Positions 1-6,927 of a stretch of DNA of 22,581 nt are shown here, piece after piece. Position 1 is the first letter of the stretch; each line of letters starts with the position of its first letter. The stretch lies in NCBI GenBank assembly GCA_035524895.1, contig DATLFI010000288.1, forward strand, positions 1-22,581, written 5' to 3'. Both the position numbers and the translations under genes were made by a program. The notes below the pieces were generated by a model. It saw only the letters and a program-made list of their open reading frames with translations. It had not been told where the DNA came from and made no database searches. Origin of the DNA: DATLFI01 sp035524895. GTDB lineage: Bacteria > Acidobacteriota > Thermoanaerobaculia > Multivoradales > Multivoraceae.

Positions 1-390
<390 letters not shown>

Positions 391-543
391 AATACTGAGA
401 GGATTTCCGCTCAGGCCGGTTTTTTGAGTCGACTTCAATAGCTCGTATGGAATCGCGTCGAGAGGACGCGGCAGGAGCGGCCTCCCTGCGAGGGAGGCTC
501 ATCTCTGGAATTAGGATTCGGTTCGGTTCGAGTCATATCGAGT
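391..543 (+). other. 23S-5S internal transcribed spacer, no tRNA
   Basis: About 150 bases separate 23S from 5S. I see no tRNA gene. Two stem-loops are visible. One is weak (CTGAG 395-399 with CTCAG 410-414), followed five bases later by T6 at 420-425. The other is a perfect 8-bp stem, 480-487 with 491-498 (GCCTCCCT/AGGGAGGC), with a GCG triloop. In rRNA operons such stems usually serve processing by RNases, and that is the inferred role here. The first hairpin plus T-run could attenuate, but it sits inside the operon upstream of 5S. Confidence 0.6.
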
Positions 544-664
544 TTCCCGGTGGTCTTGGCGAGGGGGAAACACCCGTTCCCATTCCGAACACGGCAGTTA
601 AGCCCCTCAGCGCCGATGGTACTGCACTGGTAACGGTGTGGGAGAGTAGGTCGCCGCCGGGAGT
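544..664 (+). rRNA. rrf: 5S ribosomal RNA
   Basis: The typical 5S layout is visible. The terminal helix pairs TCCCGGTGG (545-553) with CCGCCGGGA (654-662). Loop B/C sequence CCATTCCGAACACGG is followed by GTTAAGCCCCTCAGCGCCGATGG, and GGGAGAGTAGGTCG lies near the 3' end. The length of about 121 nt is normal. It is the last gene of the rRNA operon, and a strong terminator begins ten bases downstream. Ends are placed from the terminal helix and may shift by one or two bases. Confidence 0.96.
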
Positions 665-673
665 AGTTCTTGG

Positions 674-711
674 AAAGGCCCCGCACTTAAAGTGCGGGGC
701 CTTTGTTTTTT
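674..711 (+). terminator. Intrinsic terminator of the rRNA operon
   Basis: A near-perfect hairpin pairs 674-688 with 690-704 (AAAGGCCCCGCACTT and its complement; in practice about 14 bp with a three-base loop). It is followed by G and T6 at 706-711. GC-rich stem plus U-tract is the textbook rho-independent form. It lies ten bases after 5S, so it ends the rRNA transcript. Confidence 0.95.
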
Positions 712-777
712 GAGTGCGGCAACGGCTTCAGGCGCTTGGCTCGACGAGCGCAGTATGCAACGCGGGAGGTCTCAGGC

Positions 778-1542
778 ATGGCGGCAACGGCGCTCGAGCG
801 CGGTGTGGATCGGGGTCTGGAGGGGCAGGTAGTCCTGGTCACTGGTTCCTCCAGCGGGATCGGCGCGGCCATCGCAAGGCGCGTTGCGAGGGAAGGTGCC
901 CGTGTCGTCGTGAGCTCGCGTGCTTCTGTCGCGGCCGGGGAGGCGCTCGCCGACGAGCTGGCGGCGGCGGTATACCTCCAGGCCGATGTGTCCTGTGAGG
1001 CGGAGTGTCTGAGCTTGGTCGAGCGTGCGGCAGCGCAGTGGGGCCGGCTGGACCATGTAGTGAACAACGCGGGCACCACCCGCGTGATCGCGCACCACGA
1101 TCTTGCGGCGGTCCAGGACGAGGACTGGCAACGGATTCTCGGCACGAATCTGCTCGGAACCTGGTACGTGTCGCGGGCTGCGGCCGGGCTGCTACGGAGC
1201 AGCCGGGGCAGCATCTTGAACATCACCTCGATCGCTGGGATCCGTCCGGTCGGGAGCTCCATTCCGTACGCTGTTTCGAAAGCGGCCCTCAACCATCTCA
1301 CCTTGCTGTTGGCGAACGTGCTTGGGCCTGAGGTGCGCGTGAACGCTCTAGCTCCCGGGTTGATCCAGACACCGTGGACGGCCGACTGGACGGCGGCCCA
1401 CGCCGCGATCGCGCAGCGCGCTCCTCTCGGCAGGTCGGGGGAGCCAGAGGAGATCGCCGAGGCGGCCTTGGGGCTCCTGCGCTCGACTTACGTTACCGGC
1501 TCGGTGCTGGTCGCCGACGGCGGCGCGCAGCTTCGCGGCTGA
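778..1542 (+). CDS. SDR-family NAD(P)-dependent oxidoreductase
   Basis: A 254-residue classical short-chain dehydrogenase/reductase, the usual length of the family. The Rossmann nucleotide-binding motif TGSSSGIG is at residues 22-29, NNAG at 96-99, Asn124, catalytic Ser151, and the Tyr164-x3-Lys168 pair (YAVSK). PG at 193-194 precedes the substrate loop, and the C-terminal VADGG is typical. The start is the ATG with GGGAGG at 764-769 eight bases upstream. The frame is open back to 703, but that start lies inside the rRNA terminator. The substrate cannot be told from sequence: families with this fold reduce 3-oxoacyl-ACP, sugars, steroids and many alcohols. The symporter gene follows 89 bp downstream on the same strand and may share the transcript. 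Confidence 0.93.
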   Translation: MAATALERGVDRGLEGQVVLVTGSSSGIGAAIARRVAREGARVVVSSRASVAAGEALADELAAAVYLQADVSCEAECLSLVERAAAQWGRLDHVVNNAGTTRVIAHHDLAAVQDEDWQRILGTNLLGTWYVSRAAAGLLRSSRGSILNITSIAGIRPVGSSIPYAVSKAALNHLTLLLANVLGPEVRVNALAPGLIQTPWTADWTAAHAAIAQRAPLGRSGEPEEIAEAALGLLRSTYVTGSVLVADGGAQLRG

Positions 1543-1574
1543 GAGCTGCGAGAGCGCCGCTCTCCTGCGACGGC

Positions 1575-1580
1575 TAGGAT
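1575..1580 (+). promoter_or_regulatory. Candidate -10 box (GCTAGGAT) before the symporter
   Basis: TAGGAT inside GCTAGGAT lies 52 bp before the GTG start at 1632. It shares the form GCTANNNT with boxes before several other genes in the window (9347, 12059, 14231, 19784). No good -35 hexamer is visible. Weak evidence taken alone. Confidence 0.25.
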
Positions 1581-1631
1581 CGGCCCGCCCCGGTAGTCCC
1601 GTCCCCGAGTTGCGGTCCCAAGGAGCAAGCC

Positions 1632-3119
1632 GTGATCCCACTCGTGATCATCGTGGTGTACCTCGTCGGGGTCACGGCTGCGGCGAGCGCCCTCGCGCGG
1701 CGATCCCGCGACGCCGCAGCCTGGACCGTGGCCTCCAACCAGATGGGCCTGTGGATGATCGTGGCAGGTGTAGCGGGAACCCGCATCGGCGGGGTGGGTA
1801 CCTACGGCGTCGCCGGCGACGTGATGCGGACCGGCGTCTGGAACTTCTGGTACGCGGTCAACACCTTCCTGGCCCTGGCGCTGGTGGGCCTGTTCTTCGC
1901 CCGCGCCTACCGAAAGCTCGGGCTACACACGGTGTCCGAGATCTTCTGGCTCCGGTTCGGTTCCCGGCGCTGCCAGATTCTCACGAGCCTGTGCGTGCAG
2001 ACGGAGTACCTCATTGTCAACGTGCTCGAGCCGCTGGTGATCGGCAGCATTCTCCATGCACTCACCGGCGTACCGTTCGGGCTAGCTGTGCTCATCGGTG
2101 CAGCCGTCCTGGTCACTTCCACCACGCTCGGCGGGCTCTGGGGCAACGCTGTGGCGAACGTCATCCACTGCACCACGGTGGTCGTAGGTCTCGGTGCAGT
2201 GGTCTGGCTGGCACTCGGACGGCTGGGTGGAGTCCAGGGGATGCGCGCAGCGCTGGACAGCGCGCTCGCGGCTGGAGGGGTCGATGCGGGGAGCTGGTGG
2301 AGCCCGGTCGGCGCTGGCTGGGGTGCCGTGATCGCGATGTTCTTCGCCGCGACGGTCCACACCCCTGCGGCCTCGGTCTACGTGAATTTCGCCTCGGCGG
2401 CGCGCAACGCCCGCATCATTGTTCCGGCGTTTCTTCTCGCAGGCTTGCTGGCAGCCCTGATGCCGATCCTGGCGGGCCTTGTGGGGATGCAGACACTTGC
2501 CTACTACGGCACCGAGAGCGGACTGAGGAGCTACGCTGCGATCACGCGTCTGGCGGTGGATCTCGATCCTTGGATCGGTGGCCTCGCTCTTGCCGCCGTG
2601 CTCGCAGCGGTGATCTCCTCGGGAGGACCGATCCTGCTCGCAGGCGCGACCCTCTTCTTGCGCGACTGGGTTCCCGGCTACCGGCGTCTTGCCCCGGGAC
2701 GCCAGCTGGCGGCCCTGCGCTGGACCACTGCGATCTACGGCTTCGGCGCTGCCGTCATCGCTTGGAAAGCCGAGATCGCCTCGATTCTCCAGCTGCTCCT
2801 GCTCGGATTCGCAATGGTGGTGCCGCCGGCGGTCGCAGTGGGCTACGTTCTGTACTGGAAAGGCACGACCGAGCGCGGTGCCTTCGCGGGAATCGCCCTC
2901 GGGTACGTGGCAGGCTTGGTGGCCTACGTGGGCGGCTGGACCGACCCTTCCTACGCCACTACCGTGCTGCCCCTCTTGGTCATCCCGATGGTGTCTCTGC
3001 TCGACCGCCGCGACGACCCGGATAGGCGGGAGGACTTCTACCGGGTCCTAGGCGCACCCTCCGAGCCCGCCGCCCTCACCGGCGCAGCAAGCCCGATCCC
3101 TACGGGTCAGGGAAAATAG
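1632..3119 (+). CDS. Sodium:solute symporter (SSS family) permease
   Basis: A 495-residue polytopic membrane protein with about 12-13 hydrophobic segments spread over the whole length. It begins directly with a membrane helix (IPLVIIVVYLVGV), as SSS transporters (TC 2.A.21; PutP, PanF, SGLT relatives) do. Family-like features include the small-residue stretch around residues 45-60 (VAGVAGTRIGGVGTYG), the loop FFARAYRKLGLHTVSEIF near residue 95, and the late segment GGPILLAGATLFLRDW near residue 330. It would couple solute uptake to the sodium gradient at the inner membrane; the solute is not identifiable. The GTG start is supported by AAGGAG at 1619-1624. The C-terminal 40 residues are hydrophilic. 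The stop codon overlaps the convergent gene by 13 bp. Confidence 0.88.
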   Translation: MIPLVIIVVYLVGVTAAASALARRSRDAAAWTVASNQMGLWMIVAGVAGTRIGGVGTYGVAGDVMRTGVWNFWYAVNTFLALALVGLFFARAYRKLGLHTVSEIFWLRFGSRRCQILTSLCVQTEYLIVNVLEPLVIGSILHALTGVPFGLAVLIGAAVLVTSTTLGGLWGNAVANVIHCTTVVVGLGAVVWLALGRLGGVQGMRAALDSALAAGGVDAGSWWSPVGAGWGAVIAMFFAATVHTPAASVYVNFASAARNARIIVPAFLLAGLLAALMPILAGLVGMQTLAYYGTESGLRSYAAITRLAVDLDPWIGGLALAAVLAAVISSGGPILLAGATLFLRDWVPGYRRLAPGRQLAALRWTTAIYGFGAAVIAWKAEIASILQLLLLGFAMVVPPAVAVGYVLYWKGTTERGAFAGIALGYVAGLVAYVGGWTDPSYATTVLPLLVIPMVSLLDRRDDPDRREDFYRVLGAPSEPAALTGAASPIPTGQGK

Positions 3120-5620
3120 CCGCTCATCGAACGGACGCGGGCGCCGGGGATGTCGACCTCGACCTCGACGCCCCGGAATTGGTCGGTGCGGGCGCTGTTG
3201 GTCGACTGGTAGGCGAGGAGGTACTGCGAGCGCAGGTCCCGTTCGATGGTCGAGTAGATCTCCCCCAGCTCGTCGACGTGGCGGGCGAAGTAGCTCTGCC
3301 CACCGGTCACCTCGGCTAGTTGCTGCAGCGCGCGCCGCCCGCCACCCTCGGCCACTCCCAGCCCGACGGTGTACACGGTGACTCCGGCCCGGCGCGCGTA
3401 CTCGAGCGTCTCGTCGAACGAAAAGCGACTGACCTCGTCCTTGCCGTCAGACAGCAAGAGGATCGCCCGCTGCCCGCTCACGCCGGTGAGGTAGTACAGC
3501 GAGAACATGACGCTGTCGTAGAGGGCCGTCTGTCCTTCGGCGCTCAGTCCCGCGAGTCCGCCGCCGAGCAGTCGATGATCGTTGGTCAACTTCACCGAGA
3601 GGTGAGGAAAGCGATTGAACGTGATGATCGCCGCGCGGTCTTCGCGCTGGATCGTGCTCTGAAGGAAGCCGAGCGCCGCGCGTCTTGCGGTGTCGAGCGC
3701 CCCCTGCATCGAGGCCGAGCTGTCGAGCATGATTCCAACGTGTATAGGCAGGTTACCGACCCTCTCGAACCGCTGGATCCGCTGCTCGACGCCGTCCTCC
3801 ATCACGCGGAAGCTCGCCGCTTCGAGATCGTCGACCGGCCGCCCGCTGCGATCGTGGACCGATGCGAATAGCTCGACGTACTGGACCTCGACCTCCTCGA
3901 AGAGCTCTGGCGCGTTGACGAAGACGTGGTCCTCGGCGGTGTTGCCGTCGGTGAGATACCCCACCGCCCGCACATAAGCGAGGGCACCCGACTCGGGTAG
4001 CTCGAGCGGCTGGCGGAAGGGCTCCTGGAAGAGCGTCGCCACCTTCGTCTCGTTGACGAAGAACTCGACCCGCTCGAGCAGGGCGGCCTCCGGCAAACGA
4101 ACCTCGGCCCGTGCCAGCACGCTACCCTCGTACCGGCGCCCTCGAGCGGGCTCCACGAGCCGCACCGAGAACCGCTGGCTACCGGCGTTCACCTCGATCT
4201 CGTCCTCGGCAGAAGCCTGCCCCAGCTCGTCGAAGCCCACGGCACGCACCACGCGCAGCCGCGGGAAAGACCCGAGGTCGAGCTCGACGCTGAACGGAGG
4301 ACGAGTCTTGGTCAGGACGAGCTGGCCGTCGAGGTGAAATTCCACCCTCTCGATGGCTCCCGACACCACCGTGTCGAGGCGCACGAAGCCGGTCCTGACC
4401 CCTTCGGCTGGTGGGACGATTCGCAGCGACGTGTCTCCTCGGGACATCGCAGCCGCCGCGTCGGCGAAGATCCGCGCGGTCTCGCTGTCCCCGATCGCCT
4501 CGGGTACGAACTGCTCTTCGAGCTGCGGCACGTGGATCGGGCTCTCGTGCCGGAAGAACCTCTCTCCGTTGAGGTCCTCCACCCGGAGCACGAGAACGTA
4601 GTCGCCGGGACGCAGGTAGCGCTGGAACACCAGTGGCAACGCCAGAGCGCCTTCGCTGCGAGTCTCGGGGAAGCCAAACTTGTAGCGGAAGCGTTCGAGC
4701 AGCCGGTCGTCTCGCACCACCTCGCCAACGAGCTGCAGGTCGATCGAGCGGTGTCCGCCCAGGTCGCCGAGAGTCACCTCCTCGGGCGACACGAGGACGC
4801 TGCCTTGGAGCACAGACCGGCTCTGGTAGCGGCCCAGGAACTCGACCGTCACCTCGGCCTCGAAGACGCGGGCACGCGGAGGCAGGTCCGTGGAGCCCGC
4901 GTGGAAGGTGGCCACCCACTCCAGGCTACGGGGCCGGGGCTTCTGGAGCACCCGATCCAGCTTGATGTCGTAGCCAACACCGTCGCCGCTGAGCCGCTGA
5001 GCCACTTCGTCCAGCAGGTTCCCGTTCATGCAGTGGCGTGCAGCACGGAGTGCAGGATCGATGGGGCCCGTTGCAGGCCGCCAGAGCCGGGCTGGGCGGG
5101 TGCCCGAACCCTCGCGCAGGAATACCAGGACGAAACCGAAATCGACCTCGTCACTGTGGCCATATACCCAGATGATCGCGGGAATGCGGGTGGTCGTGCA
5201 GCGGATCTCCACCACTCGATGGGGCTCGCCGTGTACGAGGAGGATGCGCGACCGATCGTCCTCGAGGGTGCGGAAGCGCGTCCGGGCCTGATGCACCCGC
5301 TCCTCGAAGCGCTCGCGCATCTCGTTGCGCGCGGTCTCTGGATACGGATCGCGGACCCTCCAGAACTGATCGATGAAGGCATCACGCTGGTAGTCCTGGC
5401 GCAGCTGCAGGAACAGCGCGAGCTCTGCGCCGGTGATGAGCGGGCGCACCTCGTCTAGCCAGCGGACGTAAGAGGAGGCCAGCTCGGGTCGTGGAGCCGC
5501 CGGAGCCTCGGTCGAGACCGGCGGCGACTGCGCGGTGGCCATTCCCCCCAGCGCAAGCGTCAGGCTGGCGAGGAGTAGCACTGTGCCGCGCGTCTTCCAG
5601 AGCTGCCGGTGGCAGGCCAT
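3107..5620 (-). CDS. Secreted GWxTD-like / VWFA-related domain protein
   Basis: 837 residues from the ATG at 5618-5620, chosen because it gives a clean signal peptide (MACHRQLWKTRG, a hydrophobic core, then ATAQ near residue 31). The frame is open to 5719, but that extension lacks export features, and no clear ribosome binding site is seen. Residues about 50-260 resemble the GWxTD domain of Acidobacteriota (FIDQFWRVRDP at 82-92, then ILLVHGEP at 126-133). Two beta-rich Ig-like segments follow at about 420-570. The C-terminal VWFA-related domain begins at about 585. Its metal-binding MIDAS residues are intact: DSSAS 633-637, Thr698, Asp725 in SDGKD. It is probably an envelope or extracellular protein binding partners through the VWA domain; function unknown. 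It is convergent with the symporter and divergent from the YHS-like gene. Confidence 0.85.
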   Translation of the reverse strand: MACHRQLWKTRGTVLLLASLTLALGGMATAQSPPVSTEAPAAPRPELASSYVRWLDEVRPLITGAELALFLQLRQDYQRDAFIDQFWRVRDPYPETARNEMRERFEERVHQARTRFRTLEDDRSRILLVHGEPHRVVEIRCTTTRIPAIIWVYGHSDEVDFGFVLVFLREGSGTRPARLWRPATGPIDPALRAARHCMNGNLLDEVAQRLSGDGVGYDIKLDRVLQKPRPRSLEWVATFHAGSTDLPPRARVFEAEVTVEFLGRYQSRSVLQGSVLVSPEEVTLGDLGGHRSIDLQLVGEVVRDDRLLERFRYKFGFPETRSEGALALPLVFQRYLRPGDYVLVLRVEDLNGERFFRHESPIHVPQLEEQFVPEAIGDSETARIFADAAAAMSRGDTSLRIVPPAEGVRTGFVRLDTVVSGAIERVEFHLDGQLVLTKTRPPFSVELDLGSFPRLRVVRAVGFDELGQASAEDEIEVNAGSQRFSVRLVEPARGRRYEGSVLARAEVRLPEAALLERVEFFVNETKVATLFQEPFRQPLELPESGALAYVRAVGYLTDGNTAEDHVFVNAPELFEEVEVQYVELFASVHDRSGRPVDDLEAASFRVMEDGVEQRIQRFERVGNLPIHVGIMLDSSASMQGALDTARRAALGFLQSTIQREDRAAIITFNRFPHLSVKLTNDHRLLGGGLAGLSAEGQTALYDSVMFSLYYLTGVSGQRAILLLSDGKDEVSRFSFDETLEYARRAGVTVYTVGLGVAEGGGRRALQQLAEVTGGQSYFARHVDELGEIYSTIERDLRSQYLLAYQSTNSARTDQFRGVEVEVDIPGARVRSMSGYFP

Positions 5621-5689
5621 GCCAGGAGCGTAGACCCAACCTGGCCACGGCGCCAACCGGGGCACGGTCCGGGGCCGCTCGCAGGAGGA

Positions 5690-5767
5690 CTCGTCCCGGG
5701 CGGGCCCGGGATGATGCACTGTGGGGTATAGAACGTCCGCCGCTGCTCGTGCCTCGTCCCGGGCGGG
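5690..5767. repeat. 15-bp direct repeats in the divergent control region
   Basis: CTCGTCCCGGGCGGG occurs exactly at 5690-5704 and again at 5753-5767, 63 bp apart, between two divergent genes. On the minus strand a TATACC box (plus 5725-5730) falls between them and could be the -10 of the gene starting at 5620. The arrangement suggests regulator binding sites, but the repeats are GC-rich and could be chance or duplication. Confidence 0.4.
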
Positions 5768-5848
5768 TCACGGGTTGATGCCGGACCGTTGCGAGACGGC
5801 CAGACTCTCGTGGCGGTCGACCAGGGTCGAAGCCGAACCCGAGCCGGG

Positions 5849-5854
5849 TATACT
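5849..5854 (+). promoter_or_regulatory. Candidate -10 box TATACT before the YHS-like gene
   Basis: TATACT is a close match to a vegetative -10 element in a region that is otherwise GC-rich. It lies 72 bp before the ATG at 5927, leaving a leader of about 65 nt that carries a hairpin. No convincing -35 is present at 17 bp upstream. Confidence 0.4.
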
Positions 5855-5865
5855 CGGTGGCCTGT

Positions 5866-5886
5866 TGCGCTGCGCCTCGCAGCGCA
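5866..5886 (+). promoter_or_regulatory. Perfect 9-bp leader hairpin
   Basis: TGCGCTGCG (5866-5874) and CGCAGCGCA (5878-5886) pair perfectly around a CCT triloop. The hairpin begins just downstream of the TATACT box and ends 24 bases before the AAAGGAG ribosome binding site. It could stabilise the 5' end of the message or bind a regulator. No T-run follows, so it is not an attenuator terminator. Confidence 0.45.
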
Positions 5887-5926
5887 CGTCTCGAGCTCCG
5901 GGATCCTCCCAAAGGAGAACGTTCGG

Positions 5927-6502
5927 ATGTCGTCTCGCTCTCGGCACACCCCGAGCCAGCTACCGTACCGCGCCCTTGCCGGCGTCGCCGTACTGGTTGG
6001 CCTGGCGATTCCGGCTTTGGCCCAACTCCCTGCCGATGCGGTCGACCTGGGCCTGGTCAAGGTCCCCGAGACGCTGGAAGCGATCGACCTGGACCCGGTC
6101 ACCCTGGAGCCTTCGGCGGCCGGGGGCGAGACCTGGACCCACGATGGCGTCACCTACCGGTCGGGCAAGCCGGGGTCCAAGGAGGCGTTCAGCGCCGATC
6201 CCGAGAAGTACGCGGCCGCGGCGGCGAAGGAGCGGTGGATCCAGAACTTCATGCTCGCCATGAGCACGATCTGGTGCCCGATCACGGACGAGGTCACGCC
6301 GGGTGGCCGCAAGCAGGTCGAGGGTCTCGGCTACAACTGGGAGAGCTGCTGCTCCTTCTGCGACGACGAGATGCGCGAGGAGAACTTCCCGGACGCGTTG
6401 ACCCGGCTTCGCGAGCGCGCGGAGGAGGCGTTCGAGCTCACCGCGGGCGAATATGTCGAGGGTGCCTCGAGCCCGGTCGAGGGGGCCATTCGAGAGGGCT
6501 GA
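5927..6502 (+). CDS. Exported YHS-like cysteine-containing protein
   Basis: 191 residues. The ATG at 5927 has a strong AAAGGAG at 5911-5917. An N-terminal signal peptide is clear (basic N-region, hydrophobic ALAGVAVLVGLAIPALAQ, probable cleavage after ALA near residue 32). Residues about 70-95 (HDGVTYRSGKPGSKEAFSAD, then PEKY) fit the second half of a YHS metal-binding domain, but the usual cysteines are absent. A second segment at about 113-142 has WCPIT and then SCCSFCDDE; its four cysteines look like the metal-binding ones. YHS domains bind metal in copper/heavy-metal proteins, so periplasmic metal handling is plausible but inferred. No metal transporter or regulator adjoins it. Confidence 0.7.
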   Translation: MSSRSRHTPSQLPYRALAGVAVLVGLAIPALAQLPADAVDLGLVKVPETLEAIDLDPVTLEPSAAGGETWTHDGVTYRSGKPGSKEAFSADPEKYAAAAAKERWIQNFMLAMSTIWCPITDEVTPGGRKQVEGLGYNWESCCSFCDDEMREENFPDALTRLRERAEEAFELTAGEYVEGASSPVEGAIREG

Positions 6503-6551
6503 GCCCTGACGGGTCCGAGCCGCCCGCCCTCGTCCCGCGCTCTCTCGAGGC

Positions 6552-6829
6552 CTAGCAGCCCGTGGTGGAACCCCCGTGGGCTGCGTTGGGAGCGCCGTGG
6601 GGCCGTATGCAAGGCGCGTGAGCGGTGGCGATGCTGGGTCCATCGCTGAGCGAGCGCAACACCGCAGACGGCCCCACGCCGCCCCAACCGCTTTGGGCGC
6701 GGGGGTTTGCGGCCGCTGGCTGCGTTGGGCCTCCTGCACGATGTCACCGCAGCGCGTTCGTCGGCCACGTCTTGCCAGCGGCCGCAGATCCCCGCGCGCA
6801 GCGTCACGCGGGTTTCACCACGGGCTGCT
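6552..6829. repeat. 278-bp structured element with terminal and internal inverted repeats (MITE-like or structured RNA)
   Basis: This occupies most of the 425-bp gap 6503-6927. Terminal arms 6554-6573 and 6810-6829 pair over 20 bp with a single G-T, and pairing continues imperfectly inward for about ten more positions. Inside are two independent stems. P2 pairs 6596-6606 with 6668-6678 (11 bp), capped by 6628-6633/6641-6646. P3 pairs 6697-6720 with 6774-6797 (24 bp, two G-T pairs, no mismatches). The whole folds as a three-way cloverleaf. GAGGC occurs on both sides (6547-6551, 6830-6834), a possible 5-bp target duplication, though two extra bases (CT) separate the left copy from its arm. No transposase is encoded. 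It may be a MITE, a structured RNA, or both. Confidence 0.65.
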
Positions 6830-6927
6830 GAGGCGCAGTCGCAGCCCGGATCGGGTCGATCCGGTCGATCCGGCGGCGGACGAGGGCCGGCGACGAGGGA
6901 GCACCCTGAATCACGTCTCCACAAGAC

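Noticed and set aside
395..425. Terminator between 23S and 5S
   Set aside because: The stem is only five pairs plus two after a mismatch, and it lies within the rRNA operon. Processing is more likely; no separate feature was called.
703..777. N-terminal extension of the SDR protein
   Set aside because: The upstream ATG is inside the rRNA terminator; the ATG at 778 has a good ribosome binding site and the normal SDR N-terminus.
6552..6829. Insertion sequence with transposase
   Set aside because: No transposase-like protein is encoded in any frame of the 278 bp; only the repeats support mobility.
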